Both the position numbers and the translations under genes were made by a program. DNA of 56,568 nucleotides from Bacteroidales bacterium. GTDB lineage: Bacteria > Bacteroidota > Bacteroidia > Bacteroidales > GWA2-32-17. The stretch spans positions 1 through 56,568 of the forward strand of contig JABUFC010000019.1 of assembly GCA_013314715.1 (NCBI GenBank). Direction: 5' to 3'. The notes under the pieces are model-generated. The model did no database searches and was not told where the DNA came from. It saw only the letters and a program-made list of their open reading frames with translations. Positions 34,584 to 42,492 of this stretch are shown one piece after another; position 1 is the first letter of the stretch; each line of letters begins with the position of its first letter.

Positions 34584-34632
34584 TACAAAAATACAAGACA
34601 GAAAAATGTGTTATTTTTTTTAAATTGAAAAA

Positions 34633-35370
34633 ATGATGAAACGTGGAATAATTACCTTATTGATGGTTTTAGCTGTTTTCAATGCTATTGGACAGTTAAC
34701 ATTAAAACAAATTGATAAAAAGCTTGATAGTTTACAAACAGCAAAACTAACGACTCAACAGCGTATTGCTGCTTATCAGGATCAATTAAAGCAAATTAAT
34801 AAAGAAATTGCTGATTTGACTAATCAGAAAAAAAATTTAATGATGGAAGTTACAGGCGATTACATTCAAGCTAAAACAGGTAGTGGGGGAGCTATTTTAA
34901 GAGATAAACCATCATCACTTGGAAATGTAATTGTTAATATCCCAGCTAATACAGATATAAAAGTTTACAAAGAACAGCAAAATTTGTATTTTAAAGTTAA
35001 TTTTAATGGGCAAGAAGGCTATGTAAGTTATTCTACTATTGCAGCGAACCAAGAAATAGATGATTTTTTAAGTGGAAAGCCTTCAAACGCACAAACGAAA
35101 TCTCAATCTACAACGGTTGTTCGTAGTGTCAACGAAAATGATCCTAAATACCAAAAATTAGTTAAATTATATGGAAAAGATATTGCTATTCGAATTATGA
35201 ATAATGAAGTATGGGAAGGAATGACTCCTGGTATGACTCTTGAAAGCATAGGTAAACCCAATAGCAAATCGTCTATTAATGCTGATGAAGGGGTAAAAGA
35301 AGTGTGGGAGTATAACGATTATAAATTAGAGTTTTTCAATGGATCTGTTTCAAAAATTATTAAAAAGTAG
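34633..35370 (+). CDS. Exported SH3-domain protein with coiled coil and SmpA-like C-terminus
   Basis: 245 residues. A signal peptide (about 1-20, ending NAIGQ) is followed by a coiled coil (about 24-70, rich in Lys/Gln/Leu), then a bacterial SH3 domain (about 75-135: GAILRDKPSSLGNVIVNIPANTDIKV ... FNGQEGYVSYSTI), a Ser/Thr/Gln linker, and a final ~70 residues with GMTPGMTLESIGKPN and VWEYNDYKLEFFNG that resemble SmpA/OmlA-like domains. It probably acts in the periplasm, bound to peptidoglycan or envelope protein. Function not known. It is a single gene with its own promoter. Confidence 0.72.
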   Translation: MMKRGIITLLMVLAVFNAIGQLTLKQIDKKLDSLQTAKLTTQQRIAAYQDQLKQINKEIADLTNQKKNLMMEVTGDYIQAKTGSGGAILRDKPSSLGNVIVNIPANTDIKVYKEQQNLYFKVNFNGQEGYVSYSTIAANQEIDDFLSGKPSNAQTKSQSTTVVRSVNENDPKYQKLVKLYGKDIAIRIMNNEVWEGMTPGMTLESIGKPNSKSSINADEGVKEVWEYNDYKLEFFNGSVSKIIKK

Positions 35371-35392
35371 TTGTTATTGTTTTTAATGCATT

Positions 35393-35977
35393 TTATTTTC
35401 TGCCAAAATCGGCAGGTATTTCGCCCCATTTAGACGTTTCCCATTTGTATATATTGTTGCTGTAATAGTTTTCTTGAAGCCATTTTTCAGCTCTTGATAA
35501 TAATTCAAAGATAACTGAATTTCGAGGCGTAGGAGTTAGTTTTGTATTGGCTTTTTTATTTCGAACCCAAGCTATGGCTGTTTTGCTATCCGAATAAATA
35601 TCGAAATTCCAATTTTGTTTTTTACATAAAGCAAGTGCATGCACAATGGCCAAAAATTCGCCAATATTATTGGTAGCATCGTAAAAGGGTCCTTGATGAA
35701 AAATTACTTTTTTTTCAGGAATAATAATACCTCTATATTCTAATATATGAGTACTTTTGCTATAGGCGGCATCAACGCATAAACCATGCGATGGACTAGT
35801 TTTTACAATGGTTTGATTTTGTGGATTAAATGCTTGTAAAGCAAGTTCATATGTAGGAAATGATTTATATTTTGCTCCTGTAAATCCTTCAACTTGCTTT
35901 TTACATTCTTCCCACGAATCAAAAATCCCTGTTTTAAAGCCTTGCCAAACTACATAATATTTTTGTTTGCCCGCCAT
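35393..35977 (-). CDS. rnhA: Ribonuclease H (RNase HI type) with N-terminal viroplasmin domain
   Basis: 194 residues. The N-terminal 45 residues (KYYVVWQGFKTGIFDSWEECKKQVEGFTGAKYKSF) are the hybrid-binding caulimovirus-viroplasmin/RHBD domain seen in eukaryotic RNase H1. The catalytic domain keeps the acidic residues: Asp in GLCVDAAYS, Glu in NNIGEFLAIVHAL and Asp in YSDSKTAIAWV. It removes RNA from RNA:DNA hybrids. It ends 1 nt before the MOSC-MoaB fusion gene's stop-proximal end and is on the same strand, so it may be the last gene of that run. Confidence 0.92.
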   Translation of the reverse strand: MAGKQKYYVVWQGFKTGIFDSWEECKKQVEGFTGAKYKSFPTYELALQAFNPQNQTIVKTSPSHGLCVDAAYSKSTHILEYRGIIIPEKKVIFHQGPFYDATNNIGEFLAIVHALALCKKQNWNFDIYSDSKTAIAWVRNKKANTKLTPTPRNSVIFELLSRAEKWLQENYYSNNIYKWETSKWGEIPADFGRK

Positions 35978-36910
35978 TTAATGTAAATCTAAACCATGAA
36001 GCATATATACCATGTGTTCTAAGCTTTTTAAAATTTCAGTCATATATTCTTTAACTGCCTTGGTACTTCCTGGTAATGAAAAAATGAATGATTCTTCACA
36101 AACACCTGCTATGCTTCTACTCAAAAGGGCGTTGGGTTTTTCATTACCATATTTTAAGCGAATATATTCCATAATACCTGGAATTTCTTTTTCTAATAAT
36201 GGTTTTACAGTTTCAATGGTAATATCTCGTTTGCCAATTCCTGTTCCACCAGTAGTTATAATAATATCTGTGCCACTTTTTATTTCTTCTTTTATCGATT
36301 TTTCTAGTTGATTTTTATCATCTGGTAAAAGTTCATATTTAATTTTAAATTTTCTTTCTTTTTGCTTGAAAAATTCTTCTAACATTTGAATTATTACTTT
36401 ACCGCTTATATCTTCGTATTCTCCGTTTGAAGCTCTATCACTAAGGGTTATGACCTTGCATCGAAATTCTTTAGGAATGTACAAAAGCGTATCACCTTCT
36501 TTTAAGTTACCTTCGCGTAAAACTCTAACAAAAATACCCTCCTTGGGCATAACACACTTTCCAACAGCAGAAAAGATGGCACAGCCGTCACCATGGCAGT
36601 GTTTACCTATCTGAGTTACTTCAAATTCGGTGTAGCACCCAACAAATTTGTCTAAGGGTTTTGATTGATATAATTCCATTCCTTCTGTTGTAATGTTTTC
36701 GGCAAATTCGCCCATATTAATAGGACGCCCTAAAATATTTTCGAATCGGCGAATACTTTCTATTGCTAACATGCTTACTTGTCTATGCCAACTTCCAGAG
36801 TGGGCATCTTCTTGAATACCTTTTTTACTAAAAAAAGCCTGATGAATAGGTGTTTTTATGGTTCCTTTTTGGGTTGAAATATTTATTGATAATATTTTAA
36901 TTTCTTTCAT
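35978..36910 (-). CDS. MOSC domain fused to MoaB/MogA-type molybdopterin adenylyltransferase
   Basis: 310 residues. Residues 1-150 form a MOSC domain (GIQEDAHSG, MGEFAENITTEG, IGKHCHGDGCAIFSAVGKCVMPKEGIFVRV, the expected Cys segment). Residues 155-310 are MoaB/MogA-like (VITLSDRASNGEYEDISG, IITTGGTGIGKRDITIE, FSLPGSTKAVKEYM). MogA/MoaB adenylates molybdopterin before Mo insertion; MOSC domains carry sulfur to the cofactor or bind molybdopterin. A joint role in late molybdenum/tungsten cofactor handling is inferred. The start overlaps moaC by 4 nt. Confidence 0.9.
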   Translation of the reverse strand: MKEIKILSINISTQKGTIKTPIHQAFFSKKGIQEDAHSGSWHRQVSMLAIESIRRFENILGRPINMGEFAENITTEGMELYQSKPLDKFVGCYTEFEVTQIGKHCHGDGCAIFSAVGKCVMPKEGIFVRVLREGNLKEGDTLLYIPKEFRCKVITLSDRASNGEYEDISGKVIIQMLEEFFKQKERKFKIKYELLPDDKNQLEKSIKEEIKSGTDIIITTGGTGIGKRDITIETVKPLLEKEIPGIMEYIRLKYGNEKPNALLSRSIAGVCEESFIFSLPGSTKAVKEYMTEILKSLEHMVYMLHGLDLH

Positions 36911-37365
36911 TTTATTGAAGTTTTATTTTTTTCTATTAAACGAATATCTTTAATTATCATTGTTTTGTCAACAGCTTTGCACATATCGTAAATGGTTAGC
37001 AATGCTACTGTAACTGCAGTGAGTGCTTCCATTTCTACACCTGTTTTTCCATCGCATTTTACATTACTTTGAGCTTTTATCCCATTTTCAAGAAATTCAA
37101 AATTTATTTCAATATGGTTTAGTAACAATGGATGACATAAGGGAATTAACGATGATGTTTGTTTTGCAGCCTGAATACCAGCAATTTGAGCAACTGTGAG
37201 GGCGTCACCTTTTTTAATTTCTAGTTGTTTTATCATTTCTAAAGTGTTTTTTTGGAGTTCTATCATACCTTCGGCTATGGCTTTGCGGTGAACAATTTCT
37301 TTATTACACACATTTACCATTTTTGCCTTACCTTCATGATCGATATGAGAAAATTTATGTTCCAT
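36907..37365 (-). CDS. moaC: Cyclic pyranopterin monophosphate synthase MoaC
   Basis: 152 residues. It converts 3',8-cyclo-GTP to cyclic pyranopterin monophosphate in molybdenum-cofactor synthesis. The active-site segments are present: KMVNVCNKEIVHRKAIAEG, IPLCHPLLLNHIEI and VKCDGKTGVEMEALTAVTVALLTIYDMCKAVDK. A TAnnTTT(A) box is just upstream. moaA and moaE/moaD are not in this window, so the pathway is completed elsewhere. Confidence 0.96.
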   Translation of the reverse strand: MEHKFSHIDHEGKAKMVNVCNKEIVHRKAIAEGMIELQKNTLEMIKQLEIKKGDALTVAQIAGIQAAKQTSSLIPLCHPLLLNHIEINFEFLENGIKAQSNVKCDGKTGVEMEALTAVTVALLTIYDMCKAVDKTMIIKDIRLIEKNKTSIK

Positions 37366-37377
37366 ATTTTTTTGCCG

Positions 37378-37385
37378 TAAAGATA
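37378..37385 (-). promoter_or_regulatory. -7 box of the moaC operon
   Basis: Minus-strand TATCTTTA, 7 of 8 to TAnnTTTG, 13 nt before the moaC ATG. Confidence 0.5.
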
Positions 37386-37470
37386 CAGAAAAGCATCCGA
37401 CCTAAAAAGAACATGTTCATATTTATATTTGCGACAGATTTATTAATTTAAAAAATAAAGAAAAATACTG

Positions 37471-37478
37471 TAATTTTG
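37471..37478 (+). promoter_or_regulatory. -7 box of the DUF4831 lipoprotein gene
   Basis: TAATTTTG, a full consensus match. Initiation about 7 nt downstream would place the leader (37490-37570) fully in the transcript. Confidence 0.6.
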
Positions 37479-37489
37479 TACAAAATAAA

Positions 37490-37570
37490 ACATGCAATAG
37501 CTATGAAAACAAACTCATCTTGTTTGTCATGATTGACAAGATGAAAGAATTTAATTTAAAATAATTACAC
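37490..37570 (+). promoter_or_regulatory. Structured leader, possible third relative (copy C) of the leader element
   Basis: The first ~29 nt match copy A at 22 of 29 positions (common core AATAGC-ATGA), and the last block AAATAATTACAC before the ATG matches the 3' end of copies A and B. The middle differs and contains two mutually exclusive hairpins: TCATCTTGT / ACAAGATGA (9 bp) and TTGTCA / TGACAA (6 bp, loop TGAT). This could be a switching leader; the relation to A and B is tentative. Confidence 0.4.
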
Positions 37571-38710
37571 ATGAAAAAACTATTATTTTTCCTATTAATG
37601 ACTTTTTTAGTTGGATGTAGTAATGTTTCTATTAAGCATGTCTCACAGGTTCGTAAGTTTAATAAAAACCATTTTGTTTATGCTTTACCCAAAACAAAAC
37701 TTATTGTTCACATACAATTTGAAAAGCAGTTTTATAAAAAAGGTCCTTATGCTGAATTTGCAACCAAATTTTTAGGTATCGATCTTTTACCAACTAATGA
37801 TAATGTTAAATATTTTATTAGCAAAATAGAAGTCGATCAAAGAACGATTGCCGATAGTCAAGAGGTTTATGTTGTGCAGTATAAGCATCAATTGCCTTGG
37901 AAATCTATTGTACAGCAGACAGATGGTGTTATTTTATCTATAAATCAAGATGTATCGAATAAGGATTACGCAGAAAAACAGGTATTTAATAATTTGAATC
38001 AAATTAAAACCTTTGAACAAGTAGTTTTTAAAGAGCTGACACCAAGTCCTTACATCAAAGAACGAATAGATACAACTTTTAAGCAAGTTAAAGTAGATAC
38101 TAACTGGGTAAAGATTATGGTTACAAAAAAAATGATAGATACATTAAAAATAGAAGACAAAGCTAAAGAAGCTGCTCAACATATTTTCGAAATTCGTACA
38201 CGCTTATTTGATTTAATGACAGGCGACATGGAAACCCTTCCTCAAGGAGAGGCAGCAAAAACTATATTAGAATATTTAAAAGCAGAAGAGCAAGAATATT
38301 TATCGCTATTTATGGGAAAAACATTTGCTATTCCAATCGATTATTATATTGAAATTTTGCCAAACAATATTAATGAAAACGAAATTATATTGGGCTATTT
38401 TCATCCAAACAAAGGATTAGTGAATCAACCACTTAAAAATGCTCAGAAATTTACAGTAAAACTAGTTAATAACGATTATTATCAGTCTTATACGCAAGCT
38501 TTACTCAAGTATAAAAAAGCTCAAAACACAAATAATTTTACGTATCGTTTGCCTATAAATTCTACAATAAATATTTTTTTGGATGAAAATTTAATTTATT
38601 CAAAACAAGTAGAAATTTATCAATGGGGTAAGGTTATGGAATGTCCTATAAGAATGCTTAAGAATGCTGCTTTTGATTTTTCTAATCCTTTAAAAGTAGT
38701 AAAAAAATGA
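37571..38710 (+). CDS. DUF4831-family lipoprotein
   Basis: 379 residues with a lipoprotein signal (MKKLLFFLLMTFLVGC, lipid Cys16). The start of the mature protein (HFVYALPKTKLIVHIQFEKQFYKKGPYAEFATKFLGI) is the signature of DUF4831, a family seen mostly in Bacteroidales with no assigned function. The remainder alternates strands and a helix-rich centre (KAKEAAQHIFEIRTRLFDLMTGDMETLPQG). It probably sits on the periplasmic face of the inner or outer membrane. Its stop overlaps the thioredoxin-like gene (ATGA). Preceded by a structured leader. Confidence 0.78.
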   Translation: MKKLLFFLLMTFLVGCSNVSIKHVSQVRKFNKNHFVYALPKTKLIVHIQFEKQFYKKGPYAEFATKFLGIDLLPTNDNVKYFISKIEVDQRTIADSQEVYVVQYKHQLPWKSIVQQTDGVILSINQDVSNKDYAEKQVFNNLNQIKTFEQVVFKELTPSPYIKERIDTTFKQVKVDTNWVKIMVTKKMIDTLKIEDKAKEAAQHIFEIRTRLFDLMTGDMETLPQGEAAKTILEYLKAEEQEYLSLFMGKTFAIPIDYYIEILPNNINENEIILGYFHPNKGLVNQPLKNAQKFTVKLVNNDYYQSYTQALLKYKKAQNTNNFTYRLPINSTINIFLDENLIYSKQVEIYQWGKVMECPIRMLKNAAFDFSNPLKVVKK

Positions 38711-39195
38711 AAAAGTACATGTATTTATGGTTTATCTTAATGTTTAGTTTTGGTTTATATGCTCAAGAGCAACAATTATATAACGAAAATATTGATGGTA
38801 AACAACAACTGGCAAACGCTATAATGGAAGCTCAGAAAAGCCAAAAACATATTTTAGTTCAGGTGGGTGGCAATTGGTGCCCATGGTGTATAAAGTTTCA
38901 TAAATTTATTACAAATATGACTTCAATAGATTCTATCATTAAAGCAAATTACATTTACGTACCACTTAATTACAGTAGAGAAAATAAAAACACTGAAGCA
39001 TTGAAACAACTCGAATATCCTCAACGCTTTGGTTTTCCCGTGTTAGTTATTCTTGACGCCGGGGGGAAAAGAATTCATACACAAGATTCAGGTTTACTCG
39101 AAAAAGGAAATAACTACGACACTGCTAAAGTTGTAACTTTTCTTAAACAATGGACCCCAAAAGCCTTAAACCCTTCTAACTATGAGAAAAATTAA
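38707..39195 (+). CDS. Secreted thioredoxin-fold protein (CPWC active site)
   Basis: 162 residues. A signal peptide (about 1-19, ending LYAQ) precedes a thioredoxin-like domain with the redox motif WCPWC (NWCPWCIKFHKF) and a cis-proline region GFPVLVIL. It resembles Thioredoxin_7/DUF255-type periplasmic proteins and likely reduces or isomerises disulfides outside the cytoplasm. Its ATG overlaps the DUF4831 stop by 4 nt, so the two are translationally coupled and may form a periplasmic pair. Confidence 0.85.
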   Translation: MKKYMYLWFILMFSFGLYAQEQQLYNENIDGKQQLANAIMEAQKSQKHILVQVGGNWCPWCIKFHKFITNMTSIDSIIKANYIYVPLNYSRENKNTEALKQLEYPQRFGFPVLVILDAGGKRIHTQDSGLLEKGNNYDTAKVVTFLKQWTPKALNPSNYEKN

Positions 39196-39216
39196 TTCAA
39201 AATAAATTTTTTGTAG

Positions 39217-39368
39217 ATGAAATTGTCATGAGAAACCATTTGCACAAACCGAAAATGAAATTATCACTCATAAATAAGCCTTGTTCTTTATTCGAATGGC
39301 TTTTTCTATCTTATCATTATGATAAGACCAGTTCTGACATAAATTTAAAAATAAAAAAATAATTACAG
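39217..39368 (+). repeat. Leader element, copy B (84% identical to 819-913)
   Basis: Bases 39217-39311 match 819-913 without gaps at 80 of 95 positions. Then a near-perfect palindrome TCTTATCAT-T-ATGATAAGA, not present in copy A, is inserted, followed by an A-rich stretch and the shared 3' end AATAATTACAG before the ATG at 39369. The in-frame reading (39228-39362, 44 codons) stops before the next gene, unlike copy A. The AAGCC/GGCTT arm around the loop TCTTTATTC is conserved in position. Placed in front of a small lipoprotein gene. Confidence 0.7.
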
Positions 39369-39542
39369 ATGAAGACAATCATTTTTATTAGTTTAGTTAT
39401 CCTGCTTTTTTGTGCTTGTAATTCAAGCTCAAAACAAGAAAATAATGCTCATCAAGAAGAACAACAAATAATGAATACTATGCAACAAAGTCTTGATAGC
39501 AACAATGCAGAAATCATTATGGAACGCGATACAACAAATTAA
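39369..39542 (+). CDS. Small lipoprotein (57 residues), function unknown
   Basis: 57 residues from ATG 39369 to TAA 39540-39542. The signal MKTIIFISLVILLFCAC with a lipobox (LFCAC, lipid Cys at 17 or 15) is followed by a short polar tail rich in Gln, Glu, Asn and Ser. It directly follows leader element B. No homology is recognised. The clear lipoprotein signal and clean start and stop support a real gene, but it is short. A weak AT-rich hairpin followed by a T-run overlaps its end (about 39533-39553). Confidence 0.6.
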   Translation: MKTIIFISLVILLFCACNSSSKQENNAHQEEQQIMNTMQQSLDSNNAEIIMERDTTN

Positions 39543-39551
39543 ATTTGTTTT

Positions 39552-40085
39552 TTATTGGGGAGTTACTTTAACAAGTTCTACCTCATAAACTATTATACTG
39601 CGGGCAGGAATACATTTTTCGTCTCCTAGTAAACCATAGGCTAAATTAGGAGGTAAAATAAACATTGCTTTATCGCCTTCACGCATCATACGAATCCCTA
39701 TATCTAAACCCGATTCAACATCATCTTTTCCAACACGAAAACTTTTTATTCCGCTACTATCGCTACAATAACAAATTTTACCCGTTTCGAGTATCCAAAC
39801 TTTATACTTTATATTTGCAACCTTCCCGTATTGAGCCGAGTCGCCTTTGCCAATATGCTGAATTTGATACCATAAACCATTTTTCCCAACAGTGAGTTTT
39901 AAATTATTACGTTTACAGTAGCGTGCTATTTTTAACGAATCCCTATCCACTAATATGGCATTCACTTTTACGAGAGGTTCTTTATAAGCTAGTACTTCTT
40001 CGTCTGATTTAGGTTTACGATGTCCTTGTGAGCATGCTATAATTAACAATAGAATAAATAAGCCTAATATGTTAATCTTCTTCAT
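39552..40085 (-). CDS. FKBP-type peptidyl-prolyl isomerase lipoprotein (GldI-like)
   Basis: 177 residues. The signal MKKINILGLFILLLIIAC gives a lipid Cys18. The C-terminal half is an FKBP domain (GKVANIKYKVWILETGKICY ... GLDIGIRMMREGDKAMFILPPNLAYGLLGDEKCIPARSIIVYEVELV). It should fold or isomerise envelope or exported proteins at proline bonds. The small size and lipid anchor recall GldI of gliding Bacteroidota, but synteny does not prove it. It starts 14 nt inside the end of the upstream DHH gene. Confidence 0.85.
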   Translation of the reverse strand: MKKINILGLFILLLIIACSQGHRKPKSDEEVLAYKEPLVKVNAILVDRDSLKIARYCKRNNLKLTVGKNGLWYQIQHIGKGDSAQYGKVANIKYKVWILETGKICYCSDSSGIKSFRVGKDDVESGLDIGIRMMREGDKAMFILPPNLAYGLLGDEKCIPARSIIVYEVELVKVTPQ

Positions 40086-41094
40086 TTAATAATATATCTT
40101 TATAAAGAGGAAGTATCGATTCAAATTGATTTATACATTCTTCTAACGAAACGTTTTTAGCTTCGCCCCCGGCGGCATTTTTATGTCCACCTCCTGAAAA
40201 ATGTTTGGCCATTATTTCATTTACAGGTATATTTCCAACCGAACGGAATGAGATTTTAATGTATTCGTCGCGTTCTAAAAATAAAGCTGCAAAACGAATG
40301 CCCTTTATACTTAATGGATAATTTACAAAACCTTCAGTATCGCCTTTCTGGAAACAAAATTCTTGTAGTTCATTTTTCGATAAATATATATAGCCTGTTG
40401 CGTATTCATGAATAATTTTCATTTTTTTATGTAATGCATAGCCTAGCATTCGCATTCTTTGTTGAGTAAAACTATTAAAAATGTTTCGATGTATTTTTTC
40501 TTTATTTAAACCATATTGCAATAAACGTGCAGCTATTTCATATGTTTTGGGTCTTGATGCATTAACGTTAAATGAAATGGTGTCTGACATAATACCTGTA
40601 AATAAATTTTCGGCTACCTCTTTATTTATATATGTTGTCCATTGGCAAAGTTCTATAACAGTGTAAACAAGTTCAGCCGTTGAGCTAACTTCTTGTTCAG
40701 AGATTAAAATATCAAAAAAAGAATCAGGGTATGGATGGTGGTCAATTAGAATTTTTGTGGCTTTCGAATTTTCAAGCAGATATTGCATTTTACCAACCCG
40801 TTTTCGTTCATTAAAGTCCAGACAAAAGATAATTTCACATTTTTGAAATATTTCCTCAATAATTTGATTATCATTGTTATAAAAAATAGCTTCGTTAAAA
40901 TGGGGCACCCATTTTAAAAAATCGGGGACATTATTAGGAAAAACTGCCCATGCGTTTTTGCCCATTTGTTTTAGCAATATGTATAAACCCAAAACACTCC
41001 CAACAGCATCGCCATCCGGATTTTCATGTCCAATAACAACAATGCTTTTTGATTTTTTTACGTATTCAAGTAATTGATTTATAATTTTTTCCAC
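40072..41094 (-). CDS. DHH-family phosphoesterase (NrnA-like nanoRNase / pAp phosphatase)
   Basis: 340 residues. DHH-subfamily-1 motifs are complete: GHENPDGDAVGS (about 21-32), DFNERKRVG, LIDHHPYPD with the DHH triad, and a C-terminal DHHA1 motif FSGGGHKNAAGG. Family enzymes hydrolyse short oligoribonucleotides and 3'-phosphoadenosine-5'-phosphate using Mn. It is divergent from ndk, and the FKBP lipoprotein gene follows with a 14-nt overlap. Confidence 0.92.
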   Translation of the reverse strand: MEKIINQLLEYVKKSKSIVVIGHENPDGDAVGSVLGLYILLKQMGKNAWAVFPNNVPDFLKWVPHFNEAIFYNNDNQIIEEIFQKCEIIFCLDFNERKRVGKMQYLLENSKATKILIDHHPYPDSFFDILISEQEVSSTAELVYTVIELCQWTTYINKEVAENLFTGIMSDTISFNVNASRPKTYEIAARLLQYGLNKEKIHRNIFNSFTQQRMRMLGYALHKKMKIIHEYATGYIYLSKNELQEFCFQKGDTEGFVNYPLSIKGIRFAALFLERDEYIKISFRSVGNIPVNEIMAKHFSGGGHKNAAGGEAKNVSLEECINQFESILPLYKDILLNEED

Positions 41095-41119
41095 AATGAA
41101 TAAATAAATTAAAATTATT

Positions 41120-41151
41120 ATTGTAAAGATGGTATCTATTTTTTATTTTTG
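41120..41151 (+). promoter_or_regulatory. Promoter of ndk and downstream genes
   Basis: ATTG (41120-41123), a 20-nt spacer and TATTTTTG (41144-41151), 19 nt before the chosen ATG at 41170. The promoter occupies the only TTG that could extend the reading frame upstream, which supports the start at 41170. Confidence 0.65.
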
Positions 41152-41169
41152 AAAATAATTTTTCACATT

Positions 41170-41595
41170 ATGGCAGGAAATATTACATTTACTATGATTA
41201 AGCCAGGTGCAGTAAAAAATGAGCATATTGGCGAAATATTAGCAATGATAAATAAAGCAGGTTTTCATATTGTATCATTAAAGATGATGCAATTATCTCG
41301 CGAAAGTGCTGCTAAATTTTATGCTGTACACAAAGGTAAACCGTTCTACGAAGGCTTAGTTGAATTTATGTCGTCTGGTCCTATTGTTGCTGCTATTTTG
41401 CAAAAAGAAAATGCCGTAGAAGATTATCGTAAGCTTATCGGTGCCACCGACCCAGCAAAAGCCGAAGAAGGAACCATAAGAAAATTATTTGCTGAGTCGG
41501 TTCAAAGGAATGCAGTTCATGGTTCAGATAGCGATGAAACCGCTATCGCCGAAGCAGCTTTCTTCTTTCCAGAAATAGAACGTTTTTATAAATAA
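41170..41595 (+). CDS. ndk: Nucleoside-diphosphate kinase
   Basis: 141 residues from ATG 41170 ([15 protein letters not shown]); an upstream TTG at 41149 overlaps the promoter and is rejected. It balances nucleoside triphosphate pools by phosphate transfer through a phospho-His, seen in [13 protein letters not shown]. The N-terminal [15 protein letters not shown] and [14 protein letters not shown] segments are typical. It is followed 17 nt later by the YicC-like nuclease gene and then gmk, all plus strand. Confidence 0.97.
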   Translation: MAGNITFTMIKPGAVKNEHIGEILAMINKAGFHIVSLKMMQLSRESAAKFYAVHKGKPFYEGLVEFMSSGPIVAAILQKENAVEDYRKLIGATDPAKAEEGTIRKLFAESVQRNAVHGSDSDETAIAEAAFFFPEIERFYK

Positions 41596-41612
41596 TACAG
41601 AACAACTTATAT

Positions 41613-42491
41613 ATGCAAAAATCAATGACAGGCTTCGGCCACCTAACTTTTATTTATCAAAAAAAACAAATCACTATTGATGTTAAGTGCCTGAATAGTA
41701 AGTCTTTAGATTTAAATGTGCGAATCCCAAATTTTTATAAGGAACTTGAATTTGAACTTAGAAGCATTGTAACAAAACAATTATTAAGAGGAAAAATTGA
41801 TATAAGTTTTAATGTAGAATGGATTGAGCCTCCTATCCCTGGTGAATTAAACAAAACAGCATTTATACACTATTATAATTCTTTGCTTGAGTTAAAAAAT
41901 GAACTTCAACTTCATCATTATCAGCCCGAATGGTTTTCTACTCTAATTCGAATGCCCGATGTGGTGAGCTCTATTCAGCAGAAACTTGAAGACGATGAAA
42001 AAAAATGTGTAATTCAAAATTTTGAGCTAGTTATTAAACAAGTTAATGACTTTAGAACACAAGAAGCACAAACATTGGTTAATGATATATCCAATCGAGT
42101 AAAGTTAATCGATAGTAAAATAGATGATATTTCAGTATTTGAAAAACAGCGAATTGAAAATATTCGACTTCGTATTAGTAACAGCTTGCAAGATTTTTTT
42201 AAAGAACAAACATACGACGCAAACCGTTTTGAACAGGAGCTAATTTATTACCTCGAAAAACTTGATATAACCGAAGAAAAGGTTCGCCTCCGCAATCATT
42301 GTAAATATTTTCTTGATACAATACAAAACGAAGAGCACGCGGGACGTAAATTAGCATTTATATCGCAAGAAATAGGTAGAGAAATAAATACCCTTGGTTC
42401 AAAAGCTCAAGATACTCAAATTCAGATATTAGTGGTGGAAATGAAAGACGAACTCGAAAAAATTAAAGAACAATTATTAAACATTTTGTAG
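41613..42491 (+). CDS. YicC/YloC family endoribonuclease
   Basis: 292 residues. The N-terminus QKSMTGFGHL and the C-terminal KLDITEEKVRLRNHCKYF ... RKLAFISQEIGREINTLGSKAQD are the family signatures. Characterised members are endoribonucleases that shape sRNA and mRNA turnover. Located between ndk and gmk; the yicC-gmk neighbourhood is common in bacteria. The next ATG (gmk) starts 1 nt after its stop. Confidence 0.94.
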   Translation: MQKSMTGFGHLTFIYQKKQITIDVKCLNSKSLDLNVRIPNFYKELEFELRSIVTKQLLRGKIDISFNVEWIEPPIPGELNKTAFIHYYNSLLELKNELQLHHYQPEWFSTLIRMPDVVSSIQQKLEDDEKKCVIQNFELVIKQVNDFRTQEAQTLVNDISNRVKLIDSKIDDISVFEKQRIENIRLRISNSLQDFFKEQTYDANRFEQELIYYLEKLDITEEKVRLRNHCKYFLDTIQNEEHAGRKLAFISQEIGREINTLGSKAQDTQIQILVVEMKDELEKIKEQLLNIL

Positions 42492-42492
42492 T

